Below are positions 1 through 6,994 of a DNA stretch of 11,532 nt, in pieces. The stretch's first letter is position 1. Each line of letters begins with the position of its first letter. The notes under the pieces were generated by a model. It was not told the origin of the DNA. It made no database searches and saw only the letters and a program-made list of their open reading frames with translations. The position numbers and the translations under genes are program-made. Source of the DNA: DASVSE01 sp036399715 (GTDB lineage Bacteria > Bacteroidota > Rhodothermia > Rhodothermales > Rubricoccaceae); assembly GCA_036399715.1 (NCBI GenBank), contig DASWMO010000302.1, positions 1 to 11,532 on the forward strand. Reading direction: 5' to 3'.

Positions 1-22
1 GGGGGCGAGCGCGCTCGCCCCC
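1..22. repeat. Perfect 22-bp GC palindrome at the window edge
   Basis: The first 22 bases equal their own reverse complement: a 10-base arm of GGGGGCGAGC, a GC centre, and the matching arm. As RNA it could form a very stable hairpin. It lies about 107 bp beyond the stop codon of the minus-strand kinase gene, so it could be a transcription terminator, but there is no T-run. The window cuts off what lies to the left, so it could equally be inside a neighbouring gene. Confidence 0.4.
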
Positions 23-128
23 GACCGGACGTCCTCGGCCTCGCACGCGATCTGCGCCACGACCGGCCTGCGCACTTCAGGGCGACGACCTGCAGGTCGA
101 AGGCGTCGTGCGATCCCCCGCTGCCCTT
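1..128. other. Window-edge stretch with no supported gene
   Basis: All three plus-strand frames and at least one minus-strand frame are open here for part or all of the length, as expected for such GC-rich DNA, so openness is not evidence. A minus-strand GTG at 58-60 opens a 20-codon frame running off the left edge, and a plus-strand frame from the edge ends at TAG 130-132. Neither shows a recognisable motif. Besides the palindrome at 1-22 there is a perfect 14-bp palindrome at 86-99 (CGACCTGCAGGTCG). Confidence 0.4.
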
Positions 129-1211
129 CTAGACGGGGAAGGAGATCGTAAAGGTCGTTCCGTCGCCCACCGTGCTGGCGACGGAGATGTGGCCTCCCAG
201 GCTCGTGACGTGCCGGTGGACCAGGTACAAACCGACCCCCTTGCTGTCGGTGTGGGAATGGAAGGTCTGGTTCAGGCCGAAGAGGCGGCCCTCGGCTTCA
301 GCCAGATCGATCCCGAGGCCGTTGTCGCCGATGACCAGGCGGTGCACATTGTCCACCCGGTCCGCACCGATGGTGATGACGGGCGGGACACCCGGCCGCG
401 CGTACTTGATCGCGTTCGTGATCAGGTTGAGGAGGATGCTGTCCAGCAGGGCCTCATTGAGGGCGAGACCGTCGAGCCGGGAAAAGTCTGAGTGCAGCGT
501 GGCGTTGGAAGAATCGATCAGCGAGGAGATCGACTCGGAGACGTCGCGCAGGCGTTCGCTGAGGGAGACGGTCTCGCGCGGCGGGGAGCCGTCGGACGGA
601 CCGCTCAGCGCGTCTACGTACTTGTTCAGGTTGACGTGCAGCACATCCGCGCTACGCCGCAGCACCTCGATGAGCTCTACAGTCTCCGGGTCCTCGACCC
701 GGTCCAAGTCCAGCAGGCCCGACACCAGCAACAGGTTGTTGAGCGGCGAGCGGAGGTCGTGGGACGTGGTGAGCGTAAGCGCTTTGAGATCGCTGTTCAC
801 CTTCGTGAGCTCGTCCAGGAGCGCGACCCGCTCCGCCTCCAGGCGCTTCCGGTGCGTGACGTTCTTCGCGACGGCAAAGATGAGCCCGCTATCCTCGATG
901 AGTTGCGAGGTCCATGCGAGCCAGACCACGTCGCCACGCTTCGTCAGGTACCGGTTCTCGAAGTTGCGGAGCGTGGATTGAACGAGTCCTTGCCGTGACG
1001 CGCGTGTCGCGTGCTGGTCGTCCGGGTGAACGAACGCGTCGATGGGGCGGCTGTAGAGTTCGTCGTCCGAGTACCCGAGAAGGGCCGAGACGGCCGGGTT
1101 GACCCGCTTGAAATAGCCGTCGGATCCGGCGATGCACAGCAGGTCCGGCGACAGCTCGAAGAACCTCTGGTAGTCGAAGTCGACCATCGTCCGTGCGTTG
1201 TCGTCGGGCAT
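129..1211 (-). CDS. PAS-domain sensor histidine kinase
   Basis: A 360-residue two-component sensor kinase that autophosphorylates a histidine and passes the phosphate to a response regulator. A PAS sensor domain spans about residues 12-122, including the phrase SPDLLCIAGSDGYFKRVNPA. A short coiled-coil-like linker (about 122-145) leads to the H-box, where SHDLRSPLNNL places the phospho-acceptor at His151. The HATPase_c domain has an N-box with Asn266 (NLITNAIKYA), a G1 box DNGLG at 296-300 and a G2 box KGVGL at 324-328, so all key catalytic motifs are present. There is no signal peptide or transmembrane segment, so it should sense a cytoplasmic cue. The ATG at 1209-1211 is used; a second Met at codon 9 also precedes the PAS domain. 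It is the last of three minus-strand signalling genes, 153 bp after cheB. The ligand cannot be told from sequence. Confidence 0.93.
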   Translation of the reverse strand: MPDDNARTMVDFDYQRFFELSPDLLCIAGSDGYFKRVNPAVSALLGYSDDELYSRPIDAFVHPDDQHATRASRQGLVQSTLRNFENRYLTKRGDVVWLAWTSQLIEDSGLIFAVAKNVTHRKRLEAERVALLDELTKVNSDLKALTLTTSHDLRSPLNNLLLVSGLLDLDRVEDPETVELIEVLRRSADVLHVNLNKYVDALSGPSDGSPPRETVSLSERLRDVSESISSLIDSSNATLHSDFSRLDGLALNEALLDSILLNLITNAIKYARPGVPPVITIGADRVDNVHRLVIGDNGLGIDLAEAEGRLFGLNQTFHSHTDSKGVGLYLVHRHVTSLGGHISVASTVGDGTTFTISFPV

Positions 1212-1364
1212 CAGGGATGCAGAGAAGGGGCGGGAGAGAGTACGGTCTCCGGTGTCAACAGCACCTAGCCCACGAGGAGCCCGATCGCGATCAGGTCCAG
1301 CGCCACGGCGATGCAGACCCCGCCCATGCCGCTCGGATGACCCGGGCCTGCCGCTACCCGCAGG
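1212..1364 (-). other. cheB-kinase spacer with possible hairpin
   Basis: On the minus strand, a weak hairpin directly follows the cheB stop: arms at 1347-1351 and 1360-1364, 5 bp with an 8-base loop. It is too weak to call a terminator. A 20-codon hydrophobic ORF lies at 1265-1327 and is listed separately. A TTGACA hexamer on the minus strand (1253-1258) lies about 42 bp before the kinase start, but no -10 element stands at the right distance. The kinase may therefore be read from the upstream genes or from an unrecognised promoter. Confidence 0.3.
1265..1327 (-). CDS. Possible 20-residue hydrophobic small protein
   Basis: An ATG at 1325-1327 opens a 20-codon frame ending in TAG at 1265-1267, inside the spacer between cheB and the kinase gene. 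The peptide is almost wholly hydrophobic (MGGVCIAVALDLIAIGLLVG) and could span a membrane once. Every codon after the start up to the stop ends in G or C, as in real genes of this genome. However, random sequence at this GC content often does the same, and no Shine-Dalgarno sequence precedes it. I recognise no family. It may be a real small membrane peptide of the signalling operon, a remnant, or chance. Confidence 0.2.
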   Translation of the reverse strand: MGGVCIAVALDLIAIGLLVG

Positions 1365-2387
1365 TCACCGCGCGAGGGCCTGGAAGGCGTCACGGAGGCG
1401 CTGCGCCTGCTCGTTCGACTCGGCCGCCCGCGCCTCGTAGCGCTCGGCGAGGGACGCGCGCCCGCGCGCCCGCTCGTTGTGGGCGAGTGCGTCGAGCGCC
1501 GTCGCCCGCTCGACAAGGATCCGGAGGGCCGACCAGAGCGCCTGCTCGATGACCTCGTCCTGCTCGGCGACGAGCGCCTGCGCGGTGTACGCGTGCCCGG
1601 TATGGCAGCGGTAGCGCAGGAGCGGGCCGTCGGTCCGGGACCAGAGCGTGCCGCCGCACTCGGGGCACGTCACCGGGGCCCGCTCGCCCCACGCCTCGAC
1701 CTCGGCAATCGACGTGACGCCGGGATTGACGGAGCGGTCTTCGCGGACGAGGTCGTCCGGCGGCGGGGGTGAGGGGGGCGTCGGCATGTGAACGAGGTGC
1801 TGGAGGAGTGGGCCGATGTCGTCGAGCGGAACCGTGTGGTCTGGCGTCAGCGCCGCGAGCGCGCTCAGCGGCATCCCGGCGTGCGCGGCATCGCCCGGCG
1901 CCTGCACCACCGTCCGGCCTCCGCAGCGCTGCACGGCGAGCAGGCCGGCCGCGCCGTCGTTGAGCAGGCCCGTCAGGACGACGCCGATGACGCGGCTGCC
2001 GTGGGAGATCGCGGCCGAGCGGAAGAGCGGGTCGAGTGACGGTCGGGAGTGGTTCTCGCGCGCCTCGCGGGTCAGCCGGAGCGTGCCGCCGCGGACGACG
2101 AGGTGCCGGTCTGGCGGGGCCACGCGAATCGTGCCGGGCTGGAGCCGCTCGCCGTCGGTTGCGAGGGCGGCCGGGAGCGGCCCGGCCGCGTCGAGGATCC
2201 CGCCGAGCAGGCCCGGGCCGTCCGGGGCCGTGTGCTGGACGACGAGCACGGCCGCCGGAAAGCCCTCGGGGAGGGCTGCCGCGAGCCGCTGGAGAGCGGC
2301 GACGCCACCGAGCGACGCTCCGACGACGACGACCGGCGGGACATCGCGGTCGGCCGGCAGGGAAGCGGTCGGGTCGGGCGTTTCCAT
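1365..2387 (-). CDS. cheB: Stand-alone CheB-type protein-glutamate methylesterase with C-terminal zinc-ribbon-like domain
   Basis: A 340-residue protein whose first ~195 residues are a CheB methylesterase domain. CheB hydrolyses glutamyl methyl esters on chemoreceptors to reset adaptation. The catalytic triad is visible: Ser25 in GASLGG, His52 in VVQHTAPDG and Asp144 in TGLLNDGAAGL, spaced much as in enteric CheB (Ser164, His190, Asp286). Unlike enteric CheB, no receiver domain precedes it; a separate receiver protein is encoded 14 bp upstream. A proline-rich linker (about 202-210) leads to a C-terminal segment with Cys241, Cys244, Cys261 and His265 (CPECGG...CHTGH), which looks like a zinc ribbon, followed by a helical tail. 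This add-on is known from other stand-alone CheB-like proteins. The frame stays open upstream to 2882, but that part overlaps the receiver gene in another frame, so ATG 2385-2387 is chosen. No CheR or chemoreceptor is nearby, so the substrate is uncertain. Confidence 0.9.
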   Translation of the reverse strand: METPDPTASLPADRDVPPVVVVGASLGGVAALQRLAAALPEGFPAAVLVVQHTAPDGPGLLGGILDAAGPLPAALATDGERLQPGTIRVAPPDRHLVVRGGTLRLTREARENHSRPSLDPLFRSAAISHGSRVIGVVLTGLLNDGAAGLLAVQRCGGRTVVQAPGDAAHAGMPLSALAALTPDHTVPLDDIGPLLQHLVHMPTPPSPPPPDDLVREDRSVNPGVTSIAEVEAWGERAPVTCPECGGTLWSRTDGPLLRYRCHTGHAYTAQALVAEQDEVIEQALWSALRILVERATALDALAHNERARGRASLAERYEARAAESNEQAQRLRDAFQALAR

Positions 2388-2401
2388 GACGTCGGGTGAT
2401 G

Positions 2402-2851
2402 CTAGAGGGCCCGTACAGGCGTGAGGAGGTCGCCGGGGAGGAGCCCCCGCATCCGGTCGCTGAGCGCGACCTCGCCCGCGAGCACACAGCGGATGGCCGG
2501 GATCAGGCCCGGGCCGGCCTCGTGCTTCATGAGGTAGCCGCGCGCGCCGGCGCACAGCGCCCGCTCGGCGTAGAGCCCCTCGTCGTGGCCGCTCACGACG
2601 AGCATGCGCAGGTCCGGCCACCGCCGGTGGATTGCACCGGCGAGGTCGATCCCGTGCGCCGTCCCACGCGCGCCGCCGAGCGACACGTCGACCAGGACCA
2701 CGTCGGTGTCGACCTCCATCAGGCCCTCCAGCGCCGCGGCGGCGGAAGCGGCCGACCCGACGACGCAAAGGTCGCCGGTGGCGTTGATGAGCGAGGTGAA
2801 CGCGTCGCGCAGGACCGGGTGGTCCTCGACGAGGTAGACACGGCGAGACAT
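2402..2851 (-). CDS. Receiver-only response regulator (NarL/FixJ-type receiver, no DNA-binding domain)
   Basis: A 149-residue single-domain response regulator. The receiver shows the acidic pair Glu9-Asp10, phospho-acceptor Asp55 (VLVDVSL), conserved Ser87 (VVSGHD) and Lys109 (GYLMKHE). The sequence style, with EDHPVLRDAF at the start and the ARGYLMK stretch, resembles the NarL/FixJ group, whose members normally continue into a LuxR-type HTH. Here the protein ends about 40 residues after Lys109, with no HTH. The loop after Asp55 (GGARGTAHG) looks a few residues longer than usual. It is the first gene of the minus-strand cluster and ends 14 bp before cheB, so it may act as a detached receiver for CheB or as target of the PAS kinase. 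ATG 2849-2851 is preferred; a TTG two codons upstream (2855-2857) is possible. No Shine-Dalgarno is seen. Confidence 0.88.
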   Translation of the reverse strand: MSRRVYLVEDHPVLRDAFTSLINATGDLCVVGSAASAAAALEGLMEVDTDVVLVDVSLGGARGTAHGIDLAGAIHRRWPDLRMLVVSGHDEGLYAERALCAGARGYLMKHEAGPGLIPAIRCVLAGEVALSDRMRGLLPGDLLTPVRAL

Positions 2852-3316
2852 GACCAAACGGGGCTGCCGGGGAAACAGCCAAGAACGCCGCCCCGCCTCC
2901 CGATTGTCCTGAGGAAACGCCGGACCGTGCCTACATCGGAAGCACGACCGTGCCTCGGGTGCGTCGTCAAATGCCGAGTCGACGGCGAGCCCGCCGCCGA
3001 GCCGCAGGCCGGCGAGTCCGTCGCCGACCCGCTCGGCGAGGGCCGGCGTCCGCTCGGTCGCGCGGGCGTCCTGCGTTTCGGCGCGCCTCCGGACCTAAAC
3101 GCTCGGCCGAGAGGGACTCGACATACACTGCACATTTAACGGCAGATCCAGACATTCCCCAGCAGATTTCTTAGGCCTCGTGAACCACGCCCTCCAGAGC
3201 CCCGAAAAGGCGCCTCGGTACGCATTTGTGCGTTCGGGACAAAGGTTGGTTATGGGGTGAGCATGGAAATGAGCCACTTAGGGATTGTTCTTGCAGCCCC
3301 CATTCCCACAGGCTCC
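2852..3316. promoter_or_regulatory. 465-bp divergent intergenic region
   Basis: This region lies between the minus-strand signalling cluster and the plus-strand DUF4331 locus, so it should carry promoters for both. About 2870-3100 is very GC-rich, with open frames on both strands but no recognisable protein. About 3100-3260 is clearly more AT-rich, with stretches such as GCACATTTAACGG and GCAGATTTCTTAGG, and is the likeliest promoter area. A perfect 10-bp palindrome, CTCGGCCGAG (3102-3111), may be an operator. A loose sigma70-like pair, TTGTGC (3226-3231) and TATGGG (3251-3256) with a 19-bp gap, could serve the DUF4331 gene. I found no convincing TTTG...TAnnTTTG Bacteroidota promoter, riboswitch or RNA gene. 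Confidence 0.4.
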
Positions 3317-5545
3317 ATGCCCCTCTCCTCTACCGCTCGGTACGCGCTCGCTGGCGGCGCGCTCACCGCCCTTCTGCTCGGGACGGCGCTCGTCGCCCCG
3401 CCGCCGTCCGAGGCGTCCAGCCACCGCGAGGCGCCGCTGATCGCCGACGACCCGCTCGCCGACAACACGGACGTCTACGCGTTCCGCTCGGGCGACAACA
3501 TCGCGATCTATGCCAACTACATCGGCCTCGAAGACCCCGAGGGCGGGCCGAACTTCGCCCACTGGGCCGAGGACGTCCGCTACGAGATCCACGTCAAGAA
3601 CCGCACGTCGGTCGGCGCGCTCGGCTCGGCGACGGACGACATCACGTACCGCTTCACGTTCACACGGACGAACGAGGACCCGACGACGTTCTTCAACATC
3701 CGCCTCGGCGCGGAGAACCTGCACAACCGCTACACGCTCGAGAAGAGCACCAACGGCGGGCAGTCGTTCACGACCATCGTCGCCAACGGCGACGTGCCGC
3801 AGGCCAACATCGGGCCGCGCTCCAACGCCTCGGGCGTCGGCATCAACGAGGACATCGAGACGGCGACCGTCAACGCCGTCGCGACGGCCATGACGGGCGA
3901 GCGCGTCTTCGCCGGCCCCCGCGACGACCCGTTCTTCGTCGACCTCGGCGGCGTGTTCGACCTCGGCAACGTCCGCCAGAGCTTCGGCACGGACCCGAAC
4001 AACCCGGACAACGCCCGCGACGCGCTCGCCGGCCGCAACGTCCACACGGCCGCCCTCCTCATCCCCATCTCGACGCTCCAGAAGGACGGCCTGACGGCGG
4101 CGCAGGCGGCCAACATCCTGGACCCCAACTTCGTCATCGGCGTGTGGGCCTCGGCGAGCCGCCCGCAGATCCGGACGCTCACGACCGACGGCACCAAGCC
4201 GACCGTGTCGGGGCCGTACGTGCAGGTGTCGCGCCTCGGGATGCCCCTCACCAACGAGGCCATCATCCCGATCGGCATGAAGGACCTCTTCAACGCGACG
4301 ACGCCGTACATGGCCCGCGAGCAGAGCTTCGTGCCGTTCTTCGTCAACCCCGAGCTCGGGCTGTACATGGGCAACGGGCAGTTCGGCGCGGCCGTGCCGA
4401 ACCTTTCGGACGACCTCCGGATCCCGCGCAACTCGTACCCCGCCATCGGCGACCCCGACGGCGACGGCTCCAACGGGTTCAACTTCAACAACGGCCAGGA
4501 CGGCGTCTACGACCTCGTCGAGGGCATCGTCGCCGGGACGGTCCCGGCCTCGGTGATCAACGGAACGGCCTTCGCCGTCCCGCTGCGCCCGCTCGACCCG
4601 TCGAGCCCGTCGGCGCTCGCGGCGGACAACCAGCCGCGCCGCGCGGACCTCTTCCCGATCTTCTACTTCGGCGTCCCGAACCTCAGCCCGTACCAGCTCG
4701 CGACGGGCAAGACGGCCGGCCCGCTCTCGGCCGGCAAGCCGTTTATCAACAACTTCCTGCCAGTCACGAACACCGGCTCGGCGAGCGCCCCCGAGCTCTG
4801 GGGCGGCGACATGCTGCGGCTCAACATGGCCGTGCCCGCGACCGACCGCACGTCGGCCGAGTTCCGCGACTGGGCGCGCCTCGGGCTCGTCCGCGCGGCC
4901 GCCATCGGCCTGACGGTCCCGGCGTTCAACAACACGAACCTGGAGTTCATCCCGCACATGGACGGCTTCCCGAACGGGCGCCGCCTTGAGGACGACGTCG
5001 TCGGGATCGCGCTTCAGGCCGTCGGCGGGGTCGTGCTGGCCGCCGTCGGGCTGCCGCAGGACGACGCCGTCGCGGCGAACTACTCGGACCTCGCCTCGCC
5101 CTTCCTGCTGGACAACCTCGCGTTCCTCGCCGGCCCGACGCGCAACGACGTCCCGCTGCGGACGAGCTTCCCGTTCATGGCGAACCCGCACCGCGGGTAC
5201 GACTACGTGAAGCAGCTCACCGCGCAGCCGCCGCTGGCCAACTTCCCGAACGCGGGCGAGCTGGGCGTCGGCGCACCGCAGGGGTTCTTCCTGGACCAGA
5301 GCTACCCCAACCCGTCGCGGAGCACCTCGACGATCCGGTTCCAGGTCGGGACGCCGAGCACGGTCCGCCTGGACGTCTACGACGTCCAGGGCCGTCTCAT
5401 CCAGACGCTCGTCGACAGCGAGCAGGCGGCCGGCACGCACGAGGCGCGCTGGAACGCGGCCGACGTCGCCTCGGGCACCTACATCTACCGCCTGTCGGTA
5501 GACGGAGAGCTCGTCGCAACACGCCGCGCGACGATCGTCCGGTAA
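3317..5545 (+). CDS. Secreted DUF4331-family protein with C-terminal T9SS-type sorting domain
   Basis: A 742-residue exported protein of the DUF4331 family, whose function is not established. The ATG at 3317-3319 gives a clean signal peptide (short Arg-containing n-region, hydrophobic core about residues 10-27, then small residues). Upstream in-frame starts at 3257 (GTG) and 3263 (ATG) would bury it. The family hallmark SSHREAPLIADDPLADNTDVYAF begins at about residue 34, with further family-like stretches such as GGPNFAHWAEDVRYEI and GFPNGRRLEDDV. An Asp/Asn-rich loop DPDGDGSNG (from Asp379) resembles a calcium-binding loop. The last ~86 residues (657-742; SYPNPSRSTSTIRF, YDVQGRLIQTL, SGTYIYRL) match the Por/T9SS type A sorting fold, which directs proteins through the outer membrane to the surface. 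It is first in a run of four plus-strand genes, followed by an intercistronic hairpin and the TPR gene. Confidence 0.92.
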   Translation: MPLSSTARYALAGGALTALLLGTALVAPPPSEASSHREAPLIADDPLADNTDVYAFRSGDNIAIYANYIGLEDPEGGPNFAHWAEDVRYEIHVKNRTSVGALGSATDDITYRFTFTRTNEDPTTFFNIRLGAENLHNRYTLEKSTNGGQSFTTIVANGDVPQANIGPRSNASGVGINEDIETATVNAVATAMTGERVFAGPRDDPFFVDLGGVFDLGNVRQSFGTDPNNPDNARDALAGRNVHTAALLIPISTLQKDGLTAAQAANILDPNFVIGVWASASRPQIRTLTTDGTKPTVSGPYVQVSRLGMPLTNEAIIPIGMKDLFNATTPYMAREQSFVPFFVNPELGLYMGNGQFGAAVPNLSDDLRIPRNSYPAIGDPDGDGSNGFNFNNGQDGVYDLVEGIVAGTVPASVINGTAFAVPLRPLDPSSPSALAADNQPRRADLFPIFYFGVPNLSPYQLATGKTAGPLSAGKPFINNFLPVTNTGSASAPELWGGDMLRLNMAVPATDRTSAEFRDWARLGLVRAAAIGLTVPAFNNTNLEFIPHMDGFPNGRRLEDDVVGIALQAVGGVVLAAVGLPQDDAVAANYSDLASPFLLDNLAFLAGPTRNDVPLRTSFPFMANPHRGYDYVKQLTAQPPLANFPNAGELGVGAPQGFFLDQSYPNPSRSTSTIRFQVGTPSTVRLDVYDVQGRLIQTLVDSEQAAGTHEARWNAADVASGTYIYRLSVDGELVATRRATIVR

Positions 5546-5562
5546 CCCGTCTCGACCCGTCT

Positions 5563-5607
5563 GCCGGCCGGGCGGCGAGGGCCCTGCGCCTCCGCTGCCC
5601 GGCCGGT
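5563..5607 (+). terminator. Strong GC hairpin after the DUF4331 gene
   Basis: Eighteen bases after the DUF4331 stop codon lies a perfect inverted repeat of CCGGCCGGGC (5564-5573) and GCCCGGCCGG (5597-5606). It can extend inward through GGCG/CGCT-type pairs and a further GAGG/CCTC helix with one bulge. There is no T-run, so if it terminates it is not a classic intrinsic terminator. It could instead stabilise the 3' end of the first message or lower expression of the downstream TPR gene, which starts 19 bp beyond it. Confidence 0.5.
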
Positions 5608-5625
5608 CCCGACTACGCCCCTCCC

Positions 5626-6984
5626 ATGACTGTTCGCACCCTCCGCCTCGCGACACTCGGCACGGTCGTCATCGCGGCCATCGCCGCGGGCGGCATCTGG
5701 AAAAGCCGCGCCCTCATCGCCGACCTCCCGCCGGACCTCGACCAGGTCGCGCCGTCGGCCGAGTTCACCAACGCCGCCGCCTCGGCGGACTACTACCGCG
5801 CCCGCGTCCGCCGCGACCCGACGGACGTCGAGGCGCGCGTGCGGCTCGCGCAGGTCCTCATCCAGCTCGCGAGCGCGAGCGGCCGCGAGGCCGAATACAT
5901 CCCCGAGGCGCGCGAGAACCTCGACCGCGCGCTCGCGCAGGACTCGACGCACTACTACGCGCTCACGCTCCAGGCGAGCCTGCTCAACACGCTGCACCGC
6001 TTCGAGGACTCCCGCGACCTCTCGAAGCGCCTGCTGCGCCGCTTTCCCGCCCACTCGTACACGCACGGCACGCTCATCGACGCGCTCGTCGAACTCGGCG
6101 AGTACGACGAGGCAACGCGCGTCTCGGACCGCATGCAGGCGCTGCGACCGGGCCTGTCGGCGTACTCGCGCGCGAGCTACCTCCGCGAGCTCCACGGCGA
6201 CACCGACGGGGCCATCGCCGCGATGCGGATGGCGGCCGACGCCGAGCCCGGCGGGCGCCTCGGGCGCGCGTGGGCGCTGCTGCACCTCGGCAACCTCTAC
6301 CTCGGGCAGGCCAGGGCCGACACGGCAGCGTTCATCTACACCGGCATCCTGGAGGAGCGCCCGACGTTCGCGCCGGCCCTGACCGCGCTCGGCCACGTCG
6401 CGCTCGTCACCGGCGACGCCGCCGGGGCCGTTCGTCGCCTCGAAGAGGCGCGCGCGATGGCGCCCTCCGAGGCGACCGACGAGTTGCTCGTGCAGGCCTA
6501 CACCGCACTGGGCGACGGCCGCAAGGCCGCGGAGGCCGAGGCGCGCGTCCTCGCCGGCTTCGCGACGTTCCGCGAGACGGGCGAGATCGTGGACATGGAG
6601 GAAGCGGACTATCTCGCCGACCACGACCGCGACCTCGGGCGCGCGCTCGAGCTCGCGACGGTCCAGATCCGCCGCCGGCCGGGCCACCTCCACGCCAACG
6701 AGACGTACGCGTGGGCGCTCTACAAGAACGGCCGCGCCCGCGAAGCCATCCCGTTCATTCGCCGCGCGATGCGGCTGGGCACGGGGGACGCGATGGTCCA
6801 CTACCGCGCCGGGCGCATCTACGAGGCCGCCGGGCAGCGGCCTGCCGCCGGCGAGCAGTACCGCCTCGCGCTCGCCGGCCACGTCGGCGTCGAGAGCCCC
6901 GCTGCCGCGGCCGACGCGCGGCGCCGCCTCGGCAGCACGCAGCCGACGGTGACGCGGACCGTCTCGGCCTCGACGCGCTCCTGA
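5626..6984 (+). CDS. Membrane-anchored TPR-repeat protein
   Basis: A 452-residue protein with an N-terminal hydrophobic segment (about residues 7-24, followed by WKSR). This is either a membrane anchor or an uncleaved signal, and it places the rest in the periplasm. From about residue 55 onward it is helical with repeated tetratricopeptide-like units, e.g. DPTDVEARVRLAQVLIQL, ALVELGEYDEATRVSDRM, ALTALGHVALVTGDAAGAVR, AWALYKNGRAREAIPFIRRA and HYRAGRIYEAAGQRPAAGEQ, at least seven or eight in all. TPR arrays bind partner proteins; no catalytic domain is present. The gene lies 80 bp after the DUF4331 gene and 10 bp before the histidine-rich gene, so it is probably co-transcribed with them and may scaffold their products. 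The partner cannot be told from sequence. ATG 5626-5628 has no Shine-Dalgarno upstream. Confidence 0.88.
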   Translation: MTVRTLRLATLGTVVIAAIAAGGIWKSRALIADLPPDLDQVAPSAEFTNAAASADYYRARVRRDPTDVEARVRLAQVLIQLASASGREAEYIPEARENLDRALAQDSTHYYALTLQASLLNTLHRFEDSRDLSKRLLRRFPAHSYTHGTLIDALVELGEYDEATRVSDRMQALRPGLSAYSRASYLRELHGDTDGAIAAMRMAADAEPGGRLGRAWALLHLGNLYLGQARADTAAFIYTGILEERPTFAPALTALGHVALVTGDAAGAVRRLEEARAMAPSEATDELLVQAYTALGDGRKAAEAEARVLAGFATFRETGEIVDMEEADYLADHDRDLGRALELATVQIRRRPGHLHANETYAWALYKNGRAREAIPFIRRAMRLGTGDAMVHYRAGRIYEAAGQRPAAGEQYRLALAGHVGVESPAAAADARRRLGSTQPTVTRTVSASTRS

Positions 6985-6994
6985 GCGCCACGCC

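Noticed and set aside
1253..1258. Perfect TTGACA -35 hexamer on the minus strand before the kinase gene
   Set aside because: No -10-like sequence lies 16-18 bp downstream; the position is GC-rich.
2388..2882. Upstream extension of the cheB frame to give a 505-residue protein
   Set aside because: The extra part is Arg/Pro-rich and overlaps the receiver gene, whose own frame has all the conserved receiver residues.
2396..3174. Plus-strand open frames over the receiver gene and divergent spacer
   Set aside because: Partly a shadow of the minus-strand receiver gene; the remainder has no motif and is Arg/Gly/Pro-rich as expected from composition.
3095..3277. 60-codon minus-strand ORF in the divergent spacer
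   Set aside because: GTG start, crosses the likely promoter region, no recognisable features.
3257..3316. Longer DUF4331 start (GTG 3257 or ATG 3263)
   Set aside because: It would put about 20 residues ahead of an otherwise good signal peptide; the ATG at 3317 is preferred.
3278..5656. 792-codon open frame on the minus strand opposite the DUF4331 gene
   Set aside because: Its translation is Arg/Val/Asp-rich and shows no domain. It mirrors the codons of a well-supported plus-strand gene, and such long antisense frames are routine at this GC content.
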